NCBI GenBank assembly: GCA_964639335.1
Contig: CAZXCJ010000035.1
Span: 1 to 11,562 of the forward strand
Direction of reading: 5' to 3'
DNA length: 11,562 bases
Origin: JAIOTH01 sp964639335
GTDB taxonomy: Bacteria > Patescibacteriota > Patescibacteriia > UBA1558 > S5-K13
The notes beneath the pieces are model-generated. The model saw nothing but the letters and a program-made list of their open reading frames with translations, ran no database searches and had not been told where the DNA came from. This document shows positions 6,467 through 11,059 of this stretch, in pieces. The position numbers and the translations under genes were made by a program. Each line of letters begins with the position of its first letter. Position 1 is the first letter of the stretch.

Positions 6467-8011
6467 ATGAAAACCTTGGAAGAAATTTTATACCTCTTTA
6501 AAAAAAATCGCCTTTCATCAAAAAATGAAAAGGATTTTAATGATGGGGCAAAAGTAATTACCAAGGCCTGGGAATTCGCTTCTGTCGCCCATCAAAATCA
6601 AAAAAGATTAAGTGGAAAAGAGTACATTATTCATCCCATAGAAACGGCCCTTACTTTAACAAAAATGGGCATGGACGCTAATACAATTGCCGCGGGGCTA
6701 CTCCATGATATACCAGAGGAAACAAATTTTTCAATTAATGATATTAAAGAAGAATTTGGCGTAGAAATAGCCAAATTAGTAGATGGAGTTACAAAAATAG
6801 GCAGAATAAAATATAGAGGCGTAGAAAGATATGCAGAAAATTTAAGAAAAATGTTTATAGCCATGTCTAAAGATATCCGAGTTATAATTATCAAATTTGC
6901 CGACCGCATCCATAATTTAAAAACTTTAGAACACCATCCTTCCCGAGAAAAACAAAACAGGATAGCTTTAGAATCTTTAGAAATTTATGCTCCTATTGCT
7001 GGTCGATTAGGTATGTATAAATTTAAAGAGCAAATTGAAGATTTGTCTTTCCATTATGTTTATCCAGAAGAATATCAATGGACTTTAGATGAAATACAAA
7101 CAAATATCAAAAATCGAATTGAATCTCTAGAAAAAACAAAGAAAAAATTAATAAGTTTATTAATAAAAAACAATTTAAAATTTATCAATGTTTACGGAAG
7201 GCAAAAACATTTATATTCTTTATACACTAAACTCTTAAGAAAAAATAAGGATATTGGAAAAATATATGATTTAATAGCTCTAAGAATTATAGCTAAGTCA
7301 AAAAATGATTGTTATTCCATATTGGGCTTGATACATAATAATTGGCAGCCATTAAACGGCAGAGTCAAAGATTATATATCTCAACCAAAACCCAATGCAT
7401 ATCAATCTCTACATACCACAATTTTTGATGAAAATAACAAACCAATAGAAATTCAAATTCGAACTTTAGAAATGGAACAAATAGCAGAATTTGGTATAGC
7501 CGCTCATTGGAGATATAAAGAAAATCAAATAATCAATGCCAAACAGAAAAAATTTGAATGGATACAGGACCTAATAAAATGGCAAAAAACAATCAAAAAC
7601 AATACGGACTATCTAAAATCTATCAAATTAAATACTGATATATTTAAATCTAGAATTTTTGTATTTACACCAAAAAATGATGTAATCGACTTACCAGAAA
7701 GATCTACTCCTATAGATTTTGCCTACCACATTCATACTGAAATAGGAAATAGGTGTACTGGTGTAAAAATTAACGATAGAATGTCCAAATTAGATACAGA
7801 ATTAAAAAACGGGGATCTGATAGAAATACTAACTGACAAAAATAGAAAAATTCCTAATCCTGATTGGTTAAATTTTGTTAAAACAAATACCGCCAAAGAG
7901 AACATAAGAGCTGCCCTTTCTAAATCACGGAGAGGTGGTATTAAAGAATTTAAACAAGATGTTGTTAAAAAATTCCAAAAATATATCAATAAAAAAAATA
8001 AAAAAAGATAA
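6467..8011 (+). CDS. RSH family (p)ppGpp synthetase/hydrolase, short form without ACT domain
   Basis: This enzyme makes and probably degrades the alarmone (p)ppGpp. The HD hydrolase domain (about 25-180) keeps the metal ligands H56 (YIIHP), H80-D81 and D146 (KFADRIHNL). The catalytic pair after HD, usually ED as in HDVVEDT, reads HDIPEET: E84 is kept and the following aspartate is replaced by E85. The synthetase domain (about 240-350) is intact: YGRQKHLYSLY (243-253), D268 in YDLIALRI, GRVKDYISQPKPNAYQSLHT (298-317), E328 in IEIQIRT and AAHWRYK (345-351). A TGS domain covers about 394-455 (FAYHIHTEIGNRC). The protein then ends with a lysine-rich tail at 514, whereas full RelA/SpoT proteins run to 700 residues or more with zinc-finger and ACT domains. 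Whether it responds to ribosomes is therefore uncertain. It is preceded by a candidate structured RNA and followed by a terminator. Confidence 0.93.
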   Translation: MKTLEEILYLFKKNRLSSKNEKDFNDGAKVITKAWEFASVAHQNQKRLSGKEYIIHPIETALTLTKMGMDANTIAAGLLHDIPEETNFSINDIKEEFGVEIAKLVDGVTKIGRIKYRGVERYAENLRKMFIAMSKDIRVIIIKFADRIHNLKTLEHHPSREKQNRIALESLEIYAPIAGRLGMYKFKEQIEDLSFHYVYPEEYQWTLDEIQTNIKNRIESLEKTKKKLISLLIKNNLKFINVYGRQKHLYSLYTKLLRKNKDIGKIYDLIALRIIAKSKNDCYSILGLIHNNWQPLNGRVKDYISQPKPNAYQSLHTTIFDENNKPIEIQIRTLEMEQIAEFGIAAHWRYKENQIINAKQKKFEWIQDLIKWQKTIKNNTDYLKSIKLNTDIFKSRIFVFTPKNDVIDLPERSTPIDFAYHIHTEIGNRCTGVKINDRMSKLDTELKNGDLIEILTDKNRKIPNPDWLNFVKTNTAKENIRAALSKSRRGGIKEFKQDVVKKFQKYINKKNKKR

Positions 8012-8027
8012 ACCATTTTATCTTTTT
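8002..8027 (+). terminator. AT-rich terminator overlapping the RSH stop codon
   Basis: AAAAAGATAAA (8002-8012) pairs perfectly with TTTATCTTTTT (8017-8027) around CCAT. The 5' arm includes the TAA stop at 8009-8011, and the 3' arm supplies the U-run. No GC core is present, so strength is uncertain. Confidence 0.55.
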
Positions 8028-8182
8028 AAAAAACATAGTGAAGAGCGAATACCATTACGCCGAAGCCTGAACAAAGCGAGGACGCAGTCTAAACTGCCAA
8101 CCCGAAATTTTAGCGTAGTCTGGCCTGCCAGACGACTGACTACGTTAAAACTTCGTCAGTTAAAATTCTCATTAAAAATAAA
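8028..8182. repeat. Non-coding repeat block, first part
   Basis: No gene. 8051-8080 resembles a decayed copy of the 32-bp tandem unit at 8625 (CATTACGCCGAAGCCT versus CATTGCGCCGAAGCTT). At 8103-8171, CGAAATTTTAGC, GCGTAGT and AAAATTCTC recur in the same order as in the element at 119-416. Within this part TTTTA-G-CGTAGTC pairs with GACTACG-T-TAAAA (about 8109-8121 with 8138-8150). It therefore appears to be a second, partial member of that palindromic family. Confidence 0.55.
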
Positions 8183-8307
8183 CCTGCCTGCCCCTCGATT
8201 CACTTCGTTCACTCGGGACACTCAATTCGTCTATAAAATGAATATGGTTGAATCTCACGAAGTGAGATGAAATCACGAGTGAGCTCCGCAAAGCGGAGCG
8301 AATCGAG
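8183..8307. repeat. Nested palindrome next to the GIY-YIG cassette
   Basis: CTCGATTC (8194-8201) and GAATCGAG (8300-8307) form the outer inverted repeat, with CACTCG/CGAGTG further in. Two perfect 7-bp hairpins lie inside: ATCTCAC-GAA-GTGAGAT (8252-8268) and GCTCCGC-AAA-GCGGAGC (8283-8299), both with three-base loops. No coding capacity is recognisable. It abuts the 14-bp tRNA-Ser 3'-end copy at 8308. Confidence 0.65.
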
Positions 8308-8321
8308 TGGCGGAAGGGGAG
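8308..8321 (-). repeat. Copy of the tRNA-Ser 3' end (candidate att site, distal)
   Basis: TGGCGGAAGGGGAG is identical to 8740-8753, which is the 3' terminal 14 nt of tRNA-Ser including CCA (read on the minus strand). GCGAA lies a few bases upstream of both copies. It sits at the far end of the GIY-YIG segment, as an att repeat left by integration at a tRNA 3' end would. Confidence 0.5.
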
Positions 8322-8334
8322 GGAACAACTACGC

Positions 8335-8589
8335 TTACGCTTCGTCGATTTTAAATTCAAAGTGTCTTTTAGAAAATGCTCTCCCTGAACCACTTTTTAA
8401 ATAGCTTTCAAAATTTCTATAAATCATTTTTTCTTGAAAAGCAAAATAACAATATAATTTCCATTTTCTTCCCCGAGTAGAAATATTTAAATTTTTATAA
8501 TGTTCTCTAATTCTTCTCTTTAAATTTTTAGTTGAACCAATATAAAAATGATTTCTATTTATTTCTTTCAAAACATAAACATAATACAT
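8335..8589 (-). CDS. Small GIY-YIG nuclease domain protein
   Basis: This 84-residue protein is essentially a single GIY-YIG domain. The first strand is YYVYVL (2-7, in place of GIY) and the second motif is FYIGST (15-20). Arginines R25/R26 in the following helix and E61 in RNFESYLKSGSGRAF occupy the places of the catalytic Arg and metal-binding Glu. Standalone proteins of this kind are common and annotated as GIY-YIG nuclease family protein; the true substrate is generally unknown. Homing endonucleases, UvrC and some mobile-element proteins share the fold. The gene is transcribed in the same direction as tRNA-Ser and lies between two copies of that tRNA's 3' end. Its last codons and stop run into GC-rich repeat-like DNA. 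No Shine-Dalgarno motif is obvious; the ATG at 8589 directly precedes the conserved strand. Confidence 0.85.
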   Translation of the reverse strand: MYYVYVLKEINRNHFYIGSTKNLKRRIREHYKNLNISTRGRKWKLYCYFAFQEKMIYRNFESYLKSGSGRAFSKRHFEFKIDEA

Positions 8590-8624
8590 AATCGCTTTTC
8601 TTAATTATTAATAACCCACCCACA

Positions 8625-8739
8625 AAGCTTTAGCGAAGGCGAGTGTCATTGCGCCGAAGCTTTAGCGAAGGCGAGTGTCATTGCGCCGAAGCTTTAGCGA
8701 AGGCGAGTGTCATTGCGCCGAAGCTTTAGCGAAGGCGAA
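8625..8739. repeat. 32-bp tandem repeat, 3.6 copies, abutting tRNA-Ser
   Basis: Units begin at 8625, 8657, 8689 and 8721; the first three are complete and identical by eye, the fourth breaks off after AAGCTTTAGCGAAGGCGA at the tRNA 3' end. Each unit junction folds as CGCC-GAA-GC-TTTA-GC-GAA-GGCG, a hairpin with a symmetric GAA/GAA internal loop. There are no unique spacers, so this is not a CRISPR array. It lies just downstream of the tRNA, so it would be transcribed with its trailer. Confidence 0.9.
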
Positions 8740-8833
8740 TGGCGGAAGGGGAGAGATTCGAACTCTCGATACGCCCAAAAAGACGTATAACAGATTAGCA
8801 ATCTGCCGCTTTCAGCCACTCAGCCACCCTTCC
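8740..8833 (-). tRNA. tRNA-Ser (anticodon GCU), CCA encoded
   Basis: Read on the minus strand, the acceptor GGAAGGG (8833-8827) pairs with 8750-8744, followed by discriminator G and an encoded CCA (8742-8740). The anticodon arm is GCAGA-TTGCTAA-TCTGT with anticodon GCT. A long variable arm, ATACGTC...GGGCGTAT, identifies a class II tRNA, and the T-arm GAGAGTTCGAATCTCTC is canonical. It decodes AGC/AGU serine codons. Its 3' end is repeated at 8308-8321 and its 5' end at 8949-8963. Confidence 0.96.
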
Positions 8834-9019
8834 ATTCTAAACTTTATTTTTATTAATTTAATATTTACAAAATATCTGTGGCCACCCCCGCATTCGCGGG
8901 GTCCTCATAAATATTCCTATTCGCTAACGCTCATAGATATTTATGGAATCAGCCACCCTTCCACAAAAATATTTTAATAAAGTATAATGTGTTTAAAATT
9001 ATATCTAAGGAAAGGGTGA
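8834..9019. repeat. Intergenic hairpins and copy of the tRNA-Ser 5' end
   Basis: This gap contains CCCCGC-ATTC-GCGGGG (8886-8901) and a long hairpin, CATAAATAT (8906-8914) with ATATTTATG (8937-8945), whose interior also pairs CTAT/ATAG. At 8949-8963, TCAGCCACCCTTCCA repeats the 15 bases at the 5' edge of tRNA-Ser (8820-8834), in the same orientation. Translation across the tRNA gives a well-known type of spurious ORF; there is no real gene. Confidence 0.6.
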
Positions 9020-9048
9020 TTGTCAATTCTTAAACTAAATTGTATAAT
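9020..9048 (+). promoter_or_regulatory. Promoter giving a leaderless mRNA for the membrane protein gene
   Basis: TTGTCA (9020-9025), a 17-bp spacer and a perfect TATAAT (9043-9048). The -10 box ends 6 bp before the ATG at 9055, so transcription should begin at or next to the start codon. No ribosome binding site could fit in the transcript. Confidence 0.7.
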
Positions 9049-9054
9049 TAAGAC

Positions 9055-9546
9055 ATGGTAGAAGAAATAAAAAATCATGGTAAGACCTTAACAAAATGGC
9101 ATTTCCCTGAATTCGAAAAAATGGAAAGGTCTGCTTATTGGTATATAATTCTTATAATCATAGCTGTGGGGCTATTAATATTTTCTTTAACAGAATCCAA
9201 TTTTTTATTTGCTGTTATTATCGTTATGGTGGTCATTATAATTCTTTTATATCAAAGAAAGGAGTCATTGGAATTAGATATAAAAATAACAGAAGCGGGC
9301 CTAGAAATTGGAGAAAAATTTTACGCCTACAAGGATTTAGAAAAATTCTTCATTATTTACGAACCTCCCGAAATATCTACCCTCTATATAGAATTTAAAA
9401 GCAACCTCAAACCCAGATTAAGCATTCCTCTCCAAGATCAAAATCCAGTCAAGGTCCGGAACACGTTATTGCTTTTTTTAGAAGAAGATATTTATAGAGA
9501 AGAAGAGCCAACTTCTGATTCTCTGACCCGATGGTTAAAATTATAA
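9055..9546 (+). CDS. Hypothetical two-helix membrane protein
   Basis: I do not recognise a named family. The 163 residues begin with a polar segment containing KWHFPEFEKMERSAYWY (14-30), followed by two hydrophobic helices (about 30-45 and 49-66) separated by a short turn, and then a soluble C-terminal domain (about 70-150) of alternating strands ending in an amphipathic helix. This arrangement resembles small membrane proteins with a PH-like domain seen in Patescibacteria, but that comparison is from memory and by eye. Both termini are likely on the cytoplasmic side, judging from lysine and arginine next to the helices. The gene stands alone between two tRNA genes, has a strong promoter that predicts a leaderless mRNA, and is followed by a terminator hairpin. 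The reading frame is certainly coding by composition and hydrophobic pattern. Confidence 0.8.
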   Translation: MVEEIKNHGKTLTKWHFPEFEKMERSAYWYIILIIIAVGLLIFSLTESNFLFAVIIVMVVIIILLYQRKESLELDIKITEAGLEIGEKFYAYKDLEKFFIIYEPPEISTLYIEFKSNLKPRLSIPLQDQNPVKVRNTLLLFLEEDIYREEEPTSDSLTRWLKL

Positions 9547-9568
9547 AAATATAATATAAAAATACTAC

Positions 9569-9600
9569 CAGCCGAGCTTGACTCGGCTGAATTGATTTTA
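9569..9600 (+). terminator. Terminator after the membrane protein gene
   Basis: CAGCCGAG (9569-9576) pairs perfectly with CTCGGCTG (9582-9589) around CTTGA, followed by AATTGATTTTA. The U-run is imperfect. Confidence 0.6.
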
Positions 9601-9605
9601 CAACA

Positions 9606-9627
9606 ATTTAACTATGCTCTTGTAGTT
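9606..9627 (+). repeat. Partial duplicate of the tRNA-Arg 5' end and upstream DNA
   Basis: Identical over 22 bp to 9738-9759: ten bases of upstream sequence (ATTTAACTAT) plus the first 12 bases of tRNA-Arg (GCTCTTGTAGTT). Homology then stops, and a GC-rich hairpin follows instead of the rest of the tRNA. The bases AACAATTTAACTAT at 9602-9615 also match the direct repeat near folC (2684, 2737). Confidence 0.8.
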
Positions 9628-9737
9628 CCCTCCTTCGCCCCGCAGACGGGGCTACGGCGGGCAAGCAATGGACCCCGCTATTCAGCGGGGTGAGAACTAT
9701 TTTTTGTAAAACCCTTAGTTGTTTAAAAATAAATTAT
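9628..9737. repeat. Two palindromes between the tRNA-Arg 5' copies
   Basis: The first hairpin (about 9629-9662) has the plan CCTCC-TTC-GCCCCG-loop-CGGGGC-TAC-GGCGG, with a TTC/TAC internal loop. The second is ACCCCGCT-ATTC-AGCGGGGT (9672-9691), followed by a T-run at about 9700, which may serve as a terminator. No ORF. Confidence 0.6.
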
Positions 9738-9747
9738 ATTTAACTAT

Positions 9748-9822
9748 GCTCTTGTAGTTTAATGGATAGAACATGGGTTTGCGGAACCTAAAATCCAGGT
9801 CCGATTCCTGGCAAGAGCACCA
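9748..9822 (+). tRNA. tRNA-Arg (anticodon GCG), CCA encoded
   Basis: The acceptor stem GCTCTTG/CAAGAGC is perfect, with discriminator A and encoded CCA (9820-9822). The D-arm is GTTT-AATGGATA-GAAC with G18 G19 and the arginine identity base A20. The anticodon stem TGGGT/ACCTA encloses TTGCGGA, anticodon GCG, reading CGC and CGU. C35 fits arginine. The variable loop is 4 nt. The T-stem CCAGG/CCTGG is perfect, but the T-loop reads TCCGATT, with C where position 55 is nearly always U. Bacteria usually read CGU/CGC with an A34-to-inosine tRNA, so GCG is less common. The gene folds fully and looks functional. Confidence 0.92.
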
Positions 9823-9957
9823 TCCTTCGCTCTGGAAAGCAGAGCTACGGATGGCACAGCCATCCTTTTATCTCGTGCAGCGAAGGATGCCCTGCATAGC
9901 TTTCTTGTCCTTCGTAGCCTTTGGCGAAAAAGGAAGCGAAGCATGGGCGGTTAAATA
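9821..9957. repeat. Hairpin module at the tRNA-Arg 3' end
   Basis: CATCCTTCGCT (9821-9831) and AGCGAAGGATG (9879-9889) form a perfect 11-bp inverted repeat beginning inside the CCA end. An alternative fold is CCATCC-TTC-GCTCTG-GAAAG-CAGAGC-TAC-GGATGG (about 9820-9855), with the same TTC/TAC internal loop as the hairpin at 9629. Further CCTTCG-type palindromic sequence continues to about 9950. It could act in tRNA termination or be a repeat element; there is no gene. Confidence 0.6.
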
Positions 9958-10036
9958 ATTAAAAAATAACTAAATAAATATTATATAAATCTCGCCCGCC
10001 ATAGCCTGAACTTGTTTCGGGGTAAGGCGGGTTCCC

Positions 10037-10055
10037 GGCAAGAGCACCATCCTTC
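10037..10055 (+). repeat. Second copy of the tRNA-Arg 3' end plus flank
   Basis: GGCAAGAGCACCATCCTTC matches 9810-9828 exactly over 19 bases: 13 from the tRNA 3' end, including CCA, and 6 downstream. Similarity extends imperfectly on both sides (TTCC upstream, CTCT downstream). The body of the tRNA is absent; AT-rich sequence and a GC-rich hairpin precede it. Confidence 0.8.
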
Positions 10056-10151
10056 TCTCTATAAAACTACAACTAGTGAGAAACAATCTATATAAAAATT
10101 ATATATATATAACTTGTCTCGCCGAATCCGCCAGCTGGCGGAGAAGGCGGA

Positions 10152-10167
10152 CTGGCAAGAGCACCAT
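10152..10167 (+). repeat. Third copy of the tRNA-Arg 3' end
   Basis: CTGGCAAGAGCACCAT is identical to 9808-9823. It is preceded by a palindromic GC-rich sequence (CCGCCAGCTGGCGG, about 10128-10141) and followed at once by a different long inverted repeat whose left arm starts at the second C of CCA. Confidence 0.8.
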
Positions 10168-10261
10168 TCGACTCATCTCTCGCTAAGCTCGAGATTCGCT
10201 CATGATTTCCGTCCCGCCTTGCGGGACTACAACCATTCTCATTTTACAGATGAGTCGAATG
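10165..10261. repeat. 14-bp inverted repeat module after the third tRNA-Arg 3' copy
   Basis: CATTCGACTCATCT (10165-10178) and AGATGAGTCGAATG (10248-10261) are perfectly complementary. Between them lie GTCCCGC-CTT-GCGGGAC (about 10211-10227) and a CTCGCTAAGCTCGAG region. This 97-bp module is arranged like the one after the real tRNA-Arg gene but with unrelated arm sequence. Confidence 0.75.
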
Positions 10262-10419
10262 CCCTGAGCGACCCTGAGCAAAACTAATCCTTGACTTAGC
10301 GAAGTCTAAGGGGAATTGAAGGGCAAGTATTTTTTGACTCCCATGAACAGGATTGTTTCATCGAGTTAAATTCGACTTCGCTTGTCTTAAGTTCATGGCT
10401 TCGCCACAAATATCAAATT
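10262..10419. repeat. Repeat-rich intergenic DNA downstream of the pilin gene
   Basis: No gene. It contains CCTT-GACTT-AGCG-AAGTC-T-AAGG (about 10291-10313), an outer GCCCT/AGGGC pairing, and CCATGAAC/GTTCATGG (about 10343-10350 with 10390-10397). These are further short palindromes of the CTTCG type; no promoter stands out. Confidence 0.5.
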
Positions 10420-10443
10420 AAAAAACTCCCTAAGGAGTTTTTT
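10420..10443 (-). terminator. Bidirectional intrinsic terminator after the first pilin gene
   Basis: AAAAAACTCC (10420-10429) pairs with GGAGTTTTTT (10434-10443) around CTAA. A-run and U-run flanks make it functional on either strand; it lies 18 bp beyond the pilin stop codon. Confidence 0.85.
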
Positions 10444-10461
10444 GTAAATTTAAATAAAAAA

Positions 10462-11001
10462 TTAATCCGTATTACTACAACCAGTATCTATAATTCCACC
10501 TGGTCCCACATGATTCAAACCCGCCTCTATTACAGAAATTCCTTCTTCTAAATAAAAACAGATTTCATAATCTTCGGCATTAGAATTGAAACCCATGGTA
10601 TAGGCACAAATAGCAGGAACCGTATTAATACATCCATCTTCTCCAGATGGATCAGCGAAATTAGTCCAATCTTCTCCACCAAAATCAGTACCACAATTAA
10701 TAGTTAATTCTCCGGCCTCATCACAGCCCTCTGGAAAAATATTATATCCATCTGAACTATCAATATTCTCCATTTCAATAATCATACTTAATTGTTTAAC
10801 ATCAGAGACCCTTTTCGCATCTCTGGCCTTACCCCGAGCACTGTTTAAAGAAACAACAGCTAAAGTTGATAGTAAGCCAATAATGGCAATAACTACCAAT
10901 AACTCAATTAATGTAAACCCCTCACCTTTTCTAAAAGTTTGAGATTCTATTTTTCCCACACCTTTAAAAAGGTGAGGGGTAAATCCTTTTTTATTTTTCA
11001 T
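10462..11001 (-). CDS. Type IV pilin-like protein with element-extended leader
   Basis: The 179-residue precursor carries the class III (prepilin) signal: G28 followed by FTLIELLVVIAIIGLL, with glutamate at mature position 5 (E33) and a hydrophobic helix of about 20 residues. A prepilin peptidase would cut after G28. The exposed part (about 60-179) is acidic and cysteine-containing (CDEAGELTINC, DGCINTVPAIC, DYEICFYLEEG), as in small Gram-positive-like and Patescibacteria pilins. The leader of 28 residues is unusually long: MKNKKGFT is followed by 22 extra residues that end in a second GFT. DNA analysis shows these are an in-frame palindromic insertion (10914-10983). A clear promoter lies upstream (11030-11057), and a related pilin gene lies just upstream on the same strand. 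Likely role: surface fibre, possibly attachment or DNA uptake. Confidence 0.9.
   Translation of the reverse strand: MKNKKGFTPHLFKGVGKIESQTFRKGEGFTLIELLVVIAIIGLLSTLAVVSLNSARGKARDAKRVSDVKQLSMIIEMENIDSSDGYNIFPEGCDEAGELTINCGTDFGGEDWTNFADPSGEDGCINTVPAICAYTMGFNSNAEDYEICFYLEEGISVIEAGLNHVGPGGIIDTGCSNTD
10914..10983 (-). mobile_element. 62-bp palindromic element with 4-bp target duplication inside the pilin leader
   Basis: The plus strand reads TAAA, then CCCCTCACCTTTT, 36 bp of interior, AAAAGGTGAGGGG, then TAAA again. The element is 10918-10979; the direct repeats are 10914-10917 and 10980-10983; including the adjoining A/T, the inverted arms are 14 bp (10917-10930 and 10967-10980). Element plus one repeat is 66 bp, exactly 22 codons. 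Removing it joins MKNKKGFT to LIELL, a canonical prepilin start. Its own terminal GGGG supplies the glycine needed before the regenerated FT, so the peptidase site survives. It resembles MITEs and the in-frame Rickettsia palindromic elements in behaviour, not necessarily in origin. Confidence 0.82.
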
Positions 11002-11029
11002 ATTAAAAAATTTAATTATTTTAACTATT

Positions 11030-11057
11030 ATTATAAATCATAACATAATAATGACAA
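11030..11057 (-). promoter_or_regulatory. Promoter of the first pilin gene
   Basis: On the minus strand: TTGTCA (11057-11052), a 16-bp spacer and a perfect TATAAT (11035-11030). The predicted start near 11023 leaves about 22 nt of AT-rich leader without a Shine-Dalgarno motif. It lies immediately after the terminator of the upstream pilin gene, so the two are separately transcribed. Confidence 0.7.
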
Positions 11058-11059
11058 CA

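Noticed and set aside
1082..7976. Several antisense ORFs of 66-98 codons inside dprA, folC, topA and RSH
   Set aside because: All lie opposite strong conserved genes and show only mirror-image composition; none has a recognisable motif.
7935..8270. Plus-strand ORF of 111 codons overlapping the RSH 3' end, considered as a frameshifted ACT domain
   Set aside because: The translation is basic and repeat-derived beyond the RSH stop, with no resemblance to an ACT or zinc-finger domain, and a terminator lies within it.
8625..8739. Possible CRISPR array
   Set aside because: The repeats are directly adjacent with period 32 and no unique spacers, and there are no cas genes in the window.
8675..8977. 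Plus-strand ORF of 100 codons over the tRNA-Ser region
   Set aside because: It translates the antisense of tRNA-Ser and the 32-bp repeats (GEIRTLDTPKK..., a familiar spurious translation); there is no coding signal outside the tRNA.
9759..9958. Two overlapping 61-codon ORFs on opposite strands across tRNA-Arg
   Set aside because: Both consist of tRNA and hairpin repeat sequence; they have no hydrophobic or domain pattern and no promoter or start context.
9821..10261. Integron attC sites
   Set aside because: The palindromes lack the RYYYAAC/GTTRRRY core sites and there is no integrase or cassette ORF.
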